Assembly: GCF_901933205.1 (NCBI RefSeq)
Contig: NC_044574.1
Span: 47,711,609 to 47,775,608, forward strand
DNA: 64,000 nt
Direction: 5' to 3'
From: Camarhynchus parvulus
Taxonomy: Eukaryota > Chordata > Aves > Passeriformes > Thraupidae
The notes beneath the pieces are model-generated. The model saw only the letters and a list, made by a program, of their open reading frames with translations, searched no databases and was not told the DNA's origin. Positions 24,858 to 39,800 of the stretch are shown here, one piece after another. A program made the position numbers and the translations under genes. How positions within the stretch are numbered: position 1 is the stretch's first letter; each line of letters starts with the position of its first letter.

Positions 24858-27800
24858 GTAAAGCAGTTTTGTTTATTAAGCTTTCTTCTCTATTTTTACT
24901 TGCTCAGGCCTGCTGTATTCCTGTTTCAGCTTTTCAGTCTTGTCTCTCACCAACTTACTGACATTTCTGGGCTGTTCTTTAGTTTTCTCATTCCCCTAAG
25001 GAGGATGTTGTATTCAAAGCCCTTTGGCTTCTGACTAGTGAATGTGGGCTGGAGAGATGAGGGGTTTGTTATAATTAATATTCTAAAAACCTTTTCAAAC
25101 TCTATTGGTCCAAGCTTACCTTTGAACTGAATGGCTCCCTCAGGGAGCTGGAGGGATCAAGGCCTGTTTTTATCTCCCTAGTACAATAAATAGCATACAA
25201 CTATCACTACTCTCTCCTGTTATCCTCAAGGTAACAGTTTTGGTGTAAAATGTTCTTCTGATAGTTTTCCTGATAGTGTATCTCCTTGATGCTGTAAGCT
25301 TGAGGAATATTCAAAACAGAACTTCCCTGTCTCTCTTGCAGCTGGTTTAAATTATATGTAGGAAAGCCTAAACAGTTAGGGTCATATTTTACTTTTTTTT
25401 TTTGTGCTCCATCTCTTCCTTATTAATATATCAACAGTTATTGAAAGATTACAAAGTCTCTACCTGTTCAGCTAACCCATTCCACTTACCAGGTTTGTAC
25501 TGCTTCAAGGTAGAAGCTTGAAAAAGCCATTGCCCACTGCTCAAAGGCTGCTCTTCACAGTTAATGTATGGAGAAGACAGTCACCCATTTTCTGATATTT
25601 ACATTTCTGAAGTGATTTATTCCAGCCTTTACAGCTGGTAGATAAACTTGGCTAGACTTTTACGAGGCCCTGTAGCAGGAACATGGAGACAAACACTGGT
25701 GTGTTTTCATGGCATTTCTTTGCCCTCCTGGGACAATGGTGTCGTGAGTGAGAATCTCATCAGCTCCATTCAGCCACTGACAGGAACAGCAGCAGTGACA
25801 AGCACCAGCAGCAGCGGATCCAAGAGGTAGAGGATAAAGCAAGCATTGATTTTTCCTGTGGAGAAGTCATGCAGGGAACAGCTCGAACACCAGGCAGCTC
25901 TTTTCCTCTCGTTTTCCTCCATATATGACCTCAGCATTGCTCTGACTTAAAAGGTGCTTTGGTTTCATACTTTGAGCAGCTTTGGTTTCATACTTTGAGC
26001 ATCTGACATCTCCCCAGCAGTTTTAAAGTGCAACGTCCTAGAATCCTTCTAAGTTGAGCTGTGTTACTTTTCACTGGTGAAGTATATCTAGATATTAAAT
26101 GTATAGCCCCAGGTCTGTCACAACCCCAGAACAGCAGGACCAGAACACAGGTCGTCTGAGTTGCAGAGCAGGAGAGGTGAGTGCCTGTCCCTCAAATCCA
26201 GACAGTATAGGTAGACAAGGACCAAGCATCTGATATCAAGAAGAAAGGAGAATTCTAAAGAAAGTATAAAATGTGAGTTCACTTTGACTGTTCCTACTTC
26301 TTGAGTTGAATGCTGGAAACTACAGTTGCAAGGATGATCCTAGCCAGCAGTCTGAAAACTCAATGCAGAAAGGAGCTTGTAGGTGTGAGCGTGTTAGGCT
26401 TGAGAAGGGCTTTAGTAAGAATGAGTGAATGGTAAATTCTGAAATATTTTTCATGTGATTGAGTTTGGGCAGATTGCTTGGGGGTTGGCAGAGGTGATGT
26501 ACATGATAGTGGTAAGTATAGCTTTGAAAGTAAGGCAACCAACAGCTAAGTTGTTGCTATGCAGCAGAGGGTAGGGGATAGGATGGGGTAAGGAAGGACA
26601 GTGAGGGAAGGGTTTTATTACTTATTAAAAATGCATTTTTCCCCAGCTTTCTACTTAAAAATAATGCTAACTCGAATGAACATATTTATTTTGCCTTTGC
26701 CTGAGGTACACATCACTCTTGGAAAATTTCAACCCAAGTAGTTCTGTTGTTGTCATGTTGCAAGTAAATACAAATCAGATCAGGTAACAGCAATGATCAA
26801 ACAAGTCTGTTAATAGTGAATGTTAAAGAGAAGGGGGCCGAGGTGAGAAGGAGATCCAATATATAATTAACCAACTCTATTATCCCTTCTGTGCTGTGTT
26901 AGAAACAGCAGCACCTTTAGACAGACTTAATAACACTGAAAGTCAGCTCCTAGGGCGGAGCTGCTCCCCAGATGTTTATCTGTGAAGGCAAAGGTTTGCC
27001 AAAGCATTGCTATAAGGCCTTTGGTTTATAAACTGGGCACATGTCCAGGCTCTGCTGTTGCTTAGATTCAAATATCCAAATAGATTCAATAATCTATGTT
27101 GCTTAGATTCCTTGAGAGGCTTAGGGAGAAGAACACCTCCTTTGGGAATCCTGCTCAGACAGATCATACAATCCCCATCAGGAGAAAGGTGCTTTTGGAC
27201 ATGTCCTGAAGCAGATTGTGAGATATCTTGGAATCATGCATGTACACCTGCAGGTAGGGAACAGGAAAGCAGAAACTTTGGAAATGTAGATTTTGGACAT
27301 AAACTTGCCTAGATGCTTCTGTGCGTTCCCAAATCTAGCTGTAAGCACTTAAGTCCTTCGGTAAAACTGTTCCTCTGTCTGCTCATTTCATTTCCCCATT
27401 GATGCAAAAAGAATAGCAGTCCTCCCTACTTTGCATGATGCAGTGAGCATAACTACGTTACACTTGTATTGTTTTAGATCTTATGGAGAGGAGCAAAAGA
27501 AGAGTCCTTGGCTGGTGTTCTGGGTTATCCAGGTCATTCGCTTCTCTCAACGAATGTGCCAAAGCCTTCTTGTATTTTTTTCCTGAATATTAAAAATAAT
27601 ACAAACATATCACAGCAGCTGGCTTTAATTTTGCACTACTATTAGTGACAAGGTATGGCTTCCCTTTTTTAGGAATTCCCTCCCTTGTTGTCTGTAAGAG
27701 AACAAGAGGCTGGCACATGTCTAACAGGGATGTATTTAGGATTTTATTGAATAGACGAGGGAAGAATTTTCTTCTGTTTACAAAAGTAACACTTCTGATT

Positions 27801-30800
27801 TTCTTCCTGAAGCAGAAAGTTTCCTCAGAAGCAGCAATGAGTTGGAATTTTAAGGAAGACTAGGAGAAAAATGCTTTAATTAGTTCAGGGAGGAAGGAAG
27901 TTGTTTGACACTAACGACTTGTACTTTGCGGGAGGAGGGGGGGAAGGAAAACTCATCATGGTTCTAAATGCATCACTATTTTATTTTGAGAACAGCTGGA
28001 TGCAGTCTCAGCCAGATCTTCACTTCTTATTACTATGATGTTTACAACTGTCGACTCTAGTTCATATTTAAAGGTCTGGACATCAAGAGCAGAAGCCACC
28101 AAGCAGTGAAGAAAATCTTATCTAAAAACTACATTATGTTGTTTGAAAGTGAATTACAACATTTCATGTTTCTATTCCCACTTCTGTGCATGCCGTAGTC
28201 TGGAGTTCTCATCATCTAGCCTATAGGAAGGGTAGTGCTGAAGTTTTTCACTCTTAATATCTGTCTGCCTCTGCAAACATATGAGGATAGATGGATTATC
28301 ACCTTATAAATCAACAGATGTATCACAATGTTATCAGTCTGTAGGAACAAGACATAAATGTGTCAAAATATATAGCCAAGTTTTTAACCAATAGCTGTGA
28401 AGCATTGCCCTGGAGGCTTGGAGTTAACTTAATTGTGAAATAGCTCTGTTGAGGCTGAAATGATGTTAAAGTGAATGGTCATTATGCTTTCTGCCCATGA
28501 ACCTTTGAGCTACTATTCCAAGGAACATGAATGGAGAGAGCCCAGACATATTACCTCTGTCAGGCTTGTAAATGACCCTTGCTGCTACAAGTTCCTAATG
28601 ACCAGTTTAGTATTTAACCGTCACAGGGAAATGCCAAGGGCAACAGAAACATTGAAAAATTGGTTGTCAAGTGAGCTTGTAGGATTGCTGCAGATCTGTA
28701 ATTTATGATGTACACTTTTAATTACTTTTTGGAAAGAAAAACTGCCTTAATATAGTTGGAGCAGCTGTAGAAGTGCTGTCAGAAAATGCTCAACATTCCA
28801 GATTAATTGAAGGAACATCTGTGATCCCTTTCACCATGAATCACTGGAGAATATGCTCTGCCACTGCTGTGGGTCATTAATGGGGGAGCCTGATGTCCCT
28901 GGCAGAAGCAAGCACAATATGAACGCTCACGACCTTCACCTTATGTTTTTACATGACCCTTATTGTCTAGCTCCTCCAGCTGGTTGTGCATAACGGAGAT
29001 GACTTTCTGAACCCCCAAAACAGCTTGCATAGCACCAGTTATGTACTAGGATGTTCACCTGAACTTTCCATGCTTTCTCCAGCAGTTTCACTAATGGAGT
29101 CAGGGGAGCATAAGAGCACCAGGAGAAAACTGTATGTGGTAAATGCAGAAAAAGAAACACACAAGCAGGATGATTTATTGGCATTTGCACAGTTTCAAGG
29201 TGTTGTTTCAGGAGATGTTCAAGACCCTAATCCCAAGATATGCTGTAGTGGGTAAACAAGTCTTGGAGTGACTTATTCCTTTTAGGTGATATCATCAGTT
29301 CTTTATTTTAGGTGATAAATCAATGGTAAAGCTCAGCAGGAGGGAGAGCAAAGTTTTCACTATGCATGAGAGGTCATGCCTCTCTTATTGCCTGGCTCCT
29401 AAAAATATTTGATGATAAGCAATTTACATTAGCTTTTGCTCTGAAACCTAGATGATGTTGATGACAGACAGATGTTAATGTCAGCTCCTGCATTTCTAAT
29501 GTCACCTACTTTTATGAATGGATAAATATGCACAAATATTTGTAGTTGGATTTCGTTTGTGAAATAATTTTTAAAAATGCCTAGAAATTGCAGACAAGAT
29601 TTCAAAGCCATATAATGAAGCCTTGCCAATGTGTTTGTTTCAGGAGCATTGCAGCTACCGATCATGAGCCGACAGATGCGCGGAAATCATTTCCCTGCTT
29701 TGACGAGCCAAACAAAAAGGCAACTTACACCATATCCATCATCCATCCAGATGTGTACCAGGCGCTTTCAAACATGCCAGTACAGGTAAGTATTTCCCAA
29801 CTGCTGCCTAAGTGCAACAGTTCTGTAGAGCCACTGAAAGGTAATGTGGGTCGCCAGGTTCTGTCATGTTCACAGACTCTACCACTCAGGCACTGGAAAA
29901 CTCACGCTTAATAGACATTCCATGAACAGAACTGGTTGGCTTGTTAGGACTCAAAGTGGTCCATCAGCACACAACATGGCAGCACAGAGTCAAATCCAAA
30001 GCAATAATGAAACACCTCTTCAGTTGTTATCCAGCTGACCCTCTGTTCAAATATTCTAGGTGAGCATCCCCTGCTGACTATAAATAGATTTTGGCAGGTT
30101 CTTCAGTCAAACTGGGTAGGCTCGGAGAATGAGTACTCTGCAAGACAGCTGCTTCCTAGATGGAAAGTCTAAAATAATCACTAAAACTGCATAATGGTCC
30201 AGAACAAGGGTCTGCTGATCACAATATAATGGCAAAGAATCCTGCTAGCCAGAAAGACTAGGATTATTCTTTTTAATAATGGAGGATCTGAAACCGCATC
30301 TGTCAGCTCATGGGTGTGGATATTTATCATTCCACTATGTCTATAATTTCCTAAATAATCCATTTCTAGACCTACTGTCAAATTCCAAATTTTGCATGAA
30401 GTTCAATGGCATCAATTATCTACCTCTGGGCCTTCTGGAAGAAGGCTGAATGGCTTTCAGATGAGAGGGTTTCTACTGAATAGTCAACTGAATGTGTAGT
30501 CTATTGTATAATTTCTACTAATAAGTTCTGAAGTGGGAGATAAAGTGCCAAGTTTAAAAAAAAAAAAAGAAAGAAAAGAGCTTCCAGCCTCCAGGCTGTT
30601 GGCATTTGCATTTTTCCAATCACTCCCTCACCCAGAAAACAAAGGTCTGCTTTTATTTAGAGTGCCCCAAACTTATTCTCCTAGCAATGCAGCTGAGATA
30701 TCTATTACCAGGCTGATACAGATGCATCCATACCCTTTGCACATTTAAAGCTCTGACCCACTTTTATTAAAAATATTTCTGTGATACCTAGAAGACCACC

Positions 30801-33800
30801 AGGCACTTTGATGAACAACACATGAATGGAGATTGCTGTACATTTCCTCACAGACCTCAGATAAGTGAGAATATGAGCAAGGAAGTAAAGGGATAACACC
30901 ATATGTTATCAAGATTTATTGTGTTTTGAGATTTACTTTACACCTTGACATGTGGACCTTGCCTCTATTATGGATCTACAATAATAAGTGTGCAAAGCGC
31001 TAACTACTGCTTCTTAATTGATTTGCTAAAAAAATAAATACTGATAAGAAAATGTAGATTATGCTGAATTCATATTGAGGCTTGACTAAGGGATTATAGC
31101 AGGGCACTTTTTCATCTGGTCAAGGTCAGTAGCTCTGGTCTTAGTAGTGGAAGAACTTTGGGAAAGATCTTTTCCGCAGATGGAAATGCAAGAGTTTGTA
31201 AAGGCAAGGCACGTTGTATGTTATATGTCCCGTAATTTTGGGGGTGTGGAGCTTTATAATCAGCATGGTAAAATCAGATCAGCAAAATCAGAATCTTGTA
31301 CATTTCATTTACATTTTTCACTAGAATTTCTTCAAATTTTTTTCCACTGAAGTCCTGACTTTGTTGAAATTACAGAAGATATCAAAATAGAGCCAAAATG
31401 GGTAAAATAATGGAAAATTAGATTGTGAATACCTTTTCAAAAAGGGGCTATGAATATGTCTGTGAATATGTGGTTTTGTTCATGGAGTCATATTACGTGT
31501 AATATTAACTGTCTGTCTGTCTGTGCATTATTTATATTGTGTTTATAACAAAAAAATCTCATGAACCACTGTATCTCTAGAAGGTTAACATCTTTTATAC
31601 GTTTTTGGCTTTTGTTCTATTATATAGTCATCCAGTCAGAAGCACAAAAATTTTCAGACTATAGCAGAAAAGGAATAGAAGAAATATATGTTTAGAGTAG
31701 AATCATGGAATAAGCTGAGTTTAAAGGGATCCATCAAGATCATCAAGTCCAACTCCTGGCCCTGTGCAGGACACCCCAAGAGTCACACTATGTCCCAAAG
31801 AGCATTGTGCAAATGCTTCTGGAACTTTGTCAGGTTTGATGTTGTGACAACTTTCCTGGGGACCCTGTTCCAGTTTTCACCCTCTGGGTGAAAACCTTTT
31901 CCTAAAATCAAACCTAAACCTCCCCTGACTCAACTTCATGCCATTTCCTTGAGTTCTGTCACTGGTCATGGGAAAGAAGAGATCAGTGTCTACCCCTTCC
32001 TATTTAGTACTGTCAGCAAACTTAGAGAAAATACCATCCAAGAAAATCAGGAAATTTTAAAATTGATTTGGTAAATAAAAACTATGATTAGCATTAAATT
32101 TTATGTACATTTAGGCAACCCACCTAATAACCTAACCCACCATTCATTTGTATTTGAGTTACTTCAGGATAGATTCATGAGACTGGTCTATATCCCAGGT
32201 AGCATCCCTGCATCCTGACTTAAATATGTGATGCATATATTAAGAGAGGGGAGAATTCAGTCTCTTCCCTTCTCTGACCAAAGTGATGTTATTTTATGCA
32301 ACTATTGCAAGAACAAAATGCAGCATACACCAGAAAACTCCTGTTGGCAAAATTTCTGTTCATGTGAATGATTTCAAATCCCTGATGAAAATTAGAGCAA
32401 GGTAAACCTCTTTAGTGCCAAAAAAGCAAAGTACCATTTCATGTATTGCAGAAGAAAAATACCTTGTCTGTTCTCATGCCTTCAGCAATGAAATGCCAGA
32501 AGAGGTGGACCTGGAGAGGTGATTTGTTGCTCCCATGCAGTTGCAGTCTTCATACAAATGTACTCTTATGCATCTGTTTGCAATTTCAAAAAGAAATTTG
32601 ATTATTTTTGCATTTCTGCAGCAAACTGTACAGCTCGGTGATGGCTGGAATCGAACAACTTTTGAGAAGTCAGTCCCCATGAGCACTTATTTGGTATGCT
32701 TTGCAGTGCACCAGTTTACCTGGGTAGAGAGAACATCCGCAAGTGGAAAACCTGTAAGTCCTTCTGCAGCCTGAACGTGGTTCAGGTGACAGATGTGCCT
32801 TCATTTGCATTTTTTCTTTAAAATCTCTTTTTATATTAACAAGGACATATTTTTCCTTTTCCTGTAGCTTATTTTACGCAGCCTATTTTATCAGATTATG
32901 TGTTCACAGTGGTCCCTCTGACCTGGACTACATACAGTGTTTTGCAGTCCTTCCCTGTCTCCCATCTTTGTGAGATCCCAGTTAGTACCTCCCATATGAA
33001 CATACAGGTGAGGAAGGAACACTCTTTCCAAACTCATCCCTGAATTGAAGCCCAGTGCCTGAAGGAATGTACAAGTTAGGGGGTACAGGAGAGTCCCAGG
33101 CCATGAATACAAATACTTTATAGTTTTCTGTGAGTTAAAATTGCATTTGATATTATTACAGCTGTTGAGACATAGGACTACAGTGCTAGGTGCCATTATG
33201 TACTGGCTTGCTTTATTTTACCACAGTGGCAACAGGCAACTGCCCAATGCAAGTTCTGTAAAAATAAGTATAGAAGTGATAGTGTCTGCCTAAACATTTG
33301 GATATTTGGTTGATCCCCTAATGAAGCAAATAGGTTTGAATCTGAACCTATTAAATTAAAATAGCTCCTTCATTTAGATGCAGTAGGCAGGCCAATCCAT
33401 TTCCTGCTTAGATTCAAATCTCCTGAAGGTGCAGCTGATCGGGCATAAAGAGATAACAAGACATTGCATTGAATCACAAACTAAAATCCGAAATACAACT
33501 TGCCCCTCAACAGAAACTCCTCATTTAGCCTAAACCCAGTTTGGGATACTCAACCTGCTGTTAATTGTTTATTGGTTTAGATCTTTTTCTCATCTGATGC
33601 AGAGAGTGATCTCTAGAGCTGTATGCCCCTGCTTCTTCCCCTTCCTTTCCTGTTATGTAACAAAGGATCTTCTTGTTGACATGAGCTGGCAGTGGTTTCC
33701 TCGATTTCTGGAGACAATGTCACAAATGGACAGGGAATCTAGAATATAACCTCAGCCATTCTACTGTTCCCTTAGCAAGTTAGCTCTTCCTTAATTGCTT

Positions 33801-36800
33801 TAACCAAAAAAGCTCATCAAATCCTTCCCTACTGAAAGCTGTTCACTGATGTTAAAATCTGTCTCGTAGAAGTCTCCAAAGTTCTGATTCAGCTCTTAGC
33901 AAAGGCTTCCTGTCACAGGACTGTGCCAAGGCCTCTCTCTGTGCCCTTGCTAGCGTCATGCTGTATGCTTATATTCTTACTTGACAAATAACTAAAGCTA
34001 AATTACACTTAGACAAGCAAATGGAGCCTGGTTTGAGATACAGATGAAATATTCTTAGTTCTCTGCTGTTTGGCTAAGTAATTCACAGGAGTACATTTTT
34101 AGGCCACCCAGTCACACAATTTTGTTAACCAACTGCTCTTCAGCATAGCTGGTCCACTCATTATCAGGGACAGGACCTTGACTACTTGGTCTCACTAGAT
34201 ATACTCTGTAGTTCAGTTCCTTTAAAAATAAAAATTTTTCTAGATTTTCGTGCAGAACATAGTGCAGTAGGGAAAAAAATATACTGAAGAAGTGTGTAAC
34301 ACTGTTTTCTACATGCAGAAGTTAAACATTTACTACTTGTCCATGCCATGCTCCAGAGTATGGCCCTGAGGTCACTATTTTTTTTCCCCAAGCAAAACAG
34401 TACAGCCCACAATGTTCCTGACTGGTTGTAGCTTTTCTAAATAGAAGGGAGTGTTCACTGAAACAGGGTAATTAAAGTGCATGTGTGTAGATGCAGGGGT
34501 ATTCGTGTCAGTACAGGGGTTGCCTGAAGAAACATCTTCTAATTCAGGCCTATGTTACTACATATTTAATTAATGCTGTTCACTAAACAATGTCTGAGGA
34601 CTTGCCTGCACTAGAAAAATTGGGGTTTAAGTGAGGTTAAAATAATAACTTTCCTTTCTCTTAACATGGACATAGTTTTACAAATATAAAATACATGTGG
34701 AAGATCAATCACTAAAAATTATCTTTCCCCAGGGAAACCAGACTATCTTTAGGGGTTTTAATCATATATATAGAAAGTTATTCTTATAGCCTTTCCAAGG
34801 CTTCCTGTCCAAGAACTTTGAAGACCAGCTGAACAAAGGTATTTAGATTCACCAACCCCTGAAAATAACATTCCATAGTTTGCTGCGTAAATTTCTAACA
34901 ATAAATCTCTCATTCAACAGAAAGTATCCACTTGATCCATAAATTACTTTCATAAACAACATCAAGAGCATACAGCTCACATGACACAGTAAAATATTTA
35001 AAAACTCTGCCGTTCACTCTGAAAGCCCTAATGAAGACATTAATGAAATGAGTGGTGGGAAATGTGCCCACAGCTGGAAACAATGCTCCTGAGCTGATTA
35101 CCTGTAAGGTACTAAATGTCTGGTTTGGAAAAATCACAGAGGAGATTATATAAATGAAACCCAAAGTCAGTTCTAGTGCAGGCTGAAGGTTTTGGAAACC
35201 ATTAATATGGATCAGCTAGGGGACTGAAGACTTCTAAATTGAGTAAAGAGCTTACAGAAGTGGAAATTGCAGATTGTAATTGCAAACTGACCCAGGGGGA
35301 AATCCCCTGGCTGGAATGTATTCCTGATTGAATTTCATAAGCTTTTTTTGGGTTTGTTTTGGTTTTGGGGTTTTTTCCCTAGTTTTTGGTTTTTTTTTTT
35401 TTTTTTTTCTTTTGGTTTTGTTCCAGCTTTATTTCTGAACACTTTCCCATCCTCCCCTCTCATTGGACAAGTGTAATTTATAGTATTGAAATCAATGTGT
35501 TTTCAGGCTCCAGAAGAGTTCCTGCAATGGACCAGCTCTTTTGCTCAGCTTGGGCCCTAAACTCCTGGCTGTAAGACAGCACTGAAGGAGTAAACAAGCC
35601 ACATCAGTGCAGCAGATGAATGTGTCCCATTCATAAGAGTCATGGAGCTGGGAAAATGAGATAGATCATTTTTCCTAAAACCAGAAACTTCACTGCATAT
35701 AGAAATCTCATATCCACAGTGGAGATCTTCAGGTGTGGGGGAGAGAACTGACTACATACAGCTCCAACAGGCTTTGGGACAGAGAGATTGAGGGAAAGAC
35801 CCCCAAAAGGCTCCTTGAATTCTGAACTCAAACTTTGCCTTCACAATGTGAAAATAACTTCTCAAAAGCTTTTTCAAGTTACAGGCCTCCTCATAATGGG
35901 CATGGGTGCCATAAGATTCTAGTTTTGCAGAGCTTGTTTCCTACTGCTTGACAGCCATAGCCAAAGTGGTACCAGGCACCAGGTTTCAGGGATAGAAAGG
36001 TCAACATTCAACACATCAGTTTTTTGCATTCATATATACAGGAGGAGCACAGAAATGGTCACTCATCACACCAAACATGCCAGGGCTACCAAACATGCCG
36101 GTTTTCCCAGACTCACCTGGTCATAAAAGAGAGAACTGATTTTTGCTTATGATTTCCTGGGGTGCAGCAGACCAGAAGGCACCAAAGCTGCGGCTGTGTG
36201 GCCCAAGGTCCTGCTCAAGCAGCCACTCAACCTGCATGGGACAGCAGGGAAGACAGCAGGACATGTCTGGGAAGGGTCACAGATCTAGTAAATGCATGGT
36301 CGTCAGTGGGTTTGAGGTCTTCAAACATGCAAGAAGAGGAAACCATGATGACAGTACATAGGAAAGGTACAAAGAAGGTGAATAAAATAAGGTGCTATGG
36401 CCTTCTGACACATTTCAATACAGATGTGCTCCTGAAGATTGATCTGATGGGATCAGTCAAGATCAGTGAACTGCTCAGAACAAGTGGATCCCCTTTGACT
36501 GTGCTTGCCTAGGTTTCCTCCTTGGGAACACCAGGCCATGGGGAAGTAGGAGGTGGTATGTAACAAGCTTGAGGCTTGGCCACTGTGAGCTTCTGGATAT
36601 GGGTCTTGCCAATTTTAAAATTCAGACAAACAGTGGAAAGTGTGCACATGTTGGCTTGGTATCTCTTATGTACAACACTTGAAAATCTTTATTGAATAAA
36701 TGTGATAGGGAACAAAATTCAACATTCAGACCAGTCTCAGAGAAAACCTGCAGTGTTACTGATATGTATGCTAAATGCCTTTTCAGTGTTAGATGCTTGA

Positions 36801-39800
36801 TTCCTCTTAACTGAAAACTTTTCTAATTGTCTCTCTGTATTTTACAGCTGAGAGTTTACGCGCAGCCACAGCAAATACACACGGCAGAATATGCAGCAAA
36901 TGTAACAAAAACTGTATTTGACTTCTTTGAACAGTACTTTAATTTGAGCTACTCTCTTCCAAAATTGGGTAACTATGAACATTTATATTTTTTATTTTGT
37001 TAGTTCAGTGTCATGATTATGTTGGTCCTACAGATCTCTGTGCTTTGGTGGAAAGCAGCGTGAAAGCATTTGGTTGCTAACTGCTGATATTATGTCAGGA
37101 TGTTTTAAAACTGTACCAGTGTAGTTCAAGATGTTTCTAAATGTCATGATGGATGAGTTGGTCTCAGTCACTGTTTTATTGCCAGTTCTCACAGTTCAGT
37201 TTATTGAACTGAAGAACTGGTGCTGGCATGTTTATTTTAAAGCATCTTGTGGAAAATCAAGGCAAGTATTGGTGTCATTAGCAAAGGACCATCACGAGCT
37301 AAAACAGAGCCAAAAGTTTCAGAAAAATATGTACCACTTCCATATGAACTTCTGGACAAAAGTCAGCAGTGAGATAAGTGAAGATGTAAACTGCCAGAGA
37401 GTATGTCATATTGTTTATTAACCTTAGTGCAAAGTGGGTGTGTATCCATGTCTTAGGAAGATGAATGTGGTCCAGCATCTAATTTGTAGTTTCTACTGCT
37501 GGGCTAAATAAAGATCTGGGACTAAATAAGAGCGGGCATGCTCTAAAATTTTGCCCATGGTTACAAAACAAGCAAAGAGAATGTAGTGGGCATCCTTTAG
37601 CTTGAGATATTTGGACTCTGCATCCAATTCATGCAGTTTAACATGCACAGTAATCAAGCTGGGAATGCAACCAGAGTTTTGGAAAATCTCCCTCCTAAGA
37701 CCTTCAAAGAGGTAATTCAGTTAGTTCATGAAATTAAAAGGATGGAAAAATACTAGCTGCAAACAAGTCAAGACAATACAGGGGGGAAAAATCCCCAAAA
37801 CTTTGAAGACAATAATGCTGTGCAAACCTTTTGTTGGCTATTTGTACCTGTACCTATCAGGCTAACCTATGTTACTTTAACAAAAGACTTTTACCTCCTC
37901 CCTTCAAAACAGCACCTGAGTTTACTGTAAATATGTTTGCATTTCAATGACAACTGAATTAGGGAAACCAGTACAATATGTTGTTCTTTCACACACTTGT
38001 CCCCAGTAATAATAGGTACTATATCTCACCTGTGCTTTATATTCAAACTTTCACTGTCATGAAAGCCTGATGACTGTGCCATAGCAGCATCTGGATAAAG
38101 GCCTGTCTGTGTGACAGGACAGACTGGTATCTTCAGGTCAGCAGTGTCACAGGATAGATACTTTTGTAGATTCTACACTGTTTTTCCCAGAATGTCTATT
38201 TGTTGGATCCCTAACCTTGACTTGCCATGTTGTTCCTTCATTATTATGTTATCCAGTTCAAACCTGATGAATTAGATATGTTTCTGCATAATGATTTATT
38301 TAAATATTGTATTTCACATTGATTTATGGCTTCTGTCATTACCTTTCTCCTTGTACCCTCCTTTTGACTGTCATTGAAATCCTTGCCAAACTATCAGCTT
38401 GATTCTGTAATCAAGTTGTTTAATTTAAAATAACTAATTCCTATCTCCTGTTGGAGTGGGGTGAGGGGTTTTCATTCTATTCAGTTTTAATTCCATCTGT
38501 ACTTTTTCACTAACCCACATAGAAAGCATGTGGTCATTATTTGCAGAAAAAAAATGCCAGTTCAGTTGAGTCTGTAATTCTCATTTAAACTTATATTGAT
38601 TGCTGACCATAAATGAGTGACCCCCGCAAATTGCCAGGGGTAGAAGCAGATGTTGTTCACTGCATGGGGGATTTACTTCAGTTAACATGTCAATAAATAT
38701 TTTTAATACAACAGTGTGACAAACAATGTCATGCTTCATTATTCTACAAATAGTTTCAGGAGGTTTACTGCCTACAGCACATCTCCAGACAATAGTATGA
38801 ATTTCTGGAGCCAAATTTAAGTAATGTATGATATGCACATTCCCAGGAGATGGCATAGCATCACCTTCCAGGACAGATCCTCAGCAAGTGCAACTGATCT
38901 TACCTCTGTTAATCTCAGCAGATCCAGGGCACTTGCTTTAGGCCAGTTCTCTTCTTGAACACAGATCATAGCCTGCAGTCCACAGTAGTAAGCCAGAATT
39001 ACAAATGAAAAGCAAAACAGGCTGTAAATACACAGAGAAGCTAATTGATTTAGAGGATACAGTGGTAATTGTTTTCTCTTTCTTTTAATGCAGATAAAAT
39101 AGCTATTCCAGATTTTGGGACAGGTGCTATGGAGAACTGGGGGCTGATCACATACCGAGAAACAAACCTGCTGTATGATCCTGCGGAGTCAGCCACATCC
39201 AACAAACAGAGAGTAGCTGCTGTTATAGCCCATGAGCTCGTTCATCAGGTATATTTTAGGACATGAGTCACTTTTACAGTGTTTCAAATATATAGTCACA
39301 ACATTTTAATCTTGAAAATACTGTCATTAACTTCATCTCAGGATCTTCTACATGTGCTCAAAATCTGATTGCAAAAGATCATGTTAAAACAGATTCCTGG
39401 TAGAGCTTTAAAATACCATGACTACTGCTTTGGAATTTTTCTCAGGAAGTTAGATGCTTGGGCCCAGACTGTCAGCCAGTTTACGAAAATCTGTCTAAAA
39501 TGTCTTAGAGAAACTAATTTACGTGTGCAGATGTCTCTTTTGGGCAGGCAAACAAGAACAGTTATACACTGTGGAGGCTGTCTGAAAACATATCCTTAAA
39601 AGCAGAAATCATCAAATCAAGAGGAAGAAACTAAAAATATTTTCAGTGGCACATGAATCATTAGCAATCTCCTGAGTAATATGTAATTTTATAATAAAAG
39701 CGATGTTTTAACACAAGGCAAGACCTTCATTCCTATTCAAACCCCAGAATTATGATAATTTTCATCTGGCAGCAGGAAGAAAAGTAAGCAAATCAATGTT

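Larger units (their letters stand above)
29786..32621 (+). other. ENPEP: ENPEP intron 2
   Basis: 2836 bp, phase 0, canonical GTAAGT donor. Contains the antisense CR1 fragment and a short A-rich tract near 30556. Confidence 0.93.

Noticed and set aside
36162..36512. 116-codon frame in ENPEP intron 3
   Set aside because: No recognisable domain or signal, overlapped by another open frame, and inside an intron of an intact gene.
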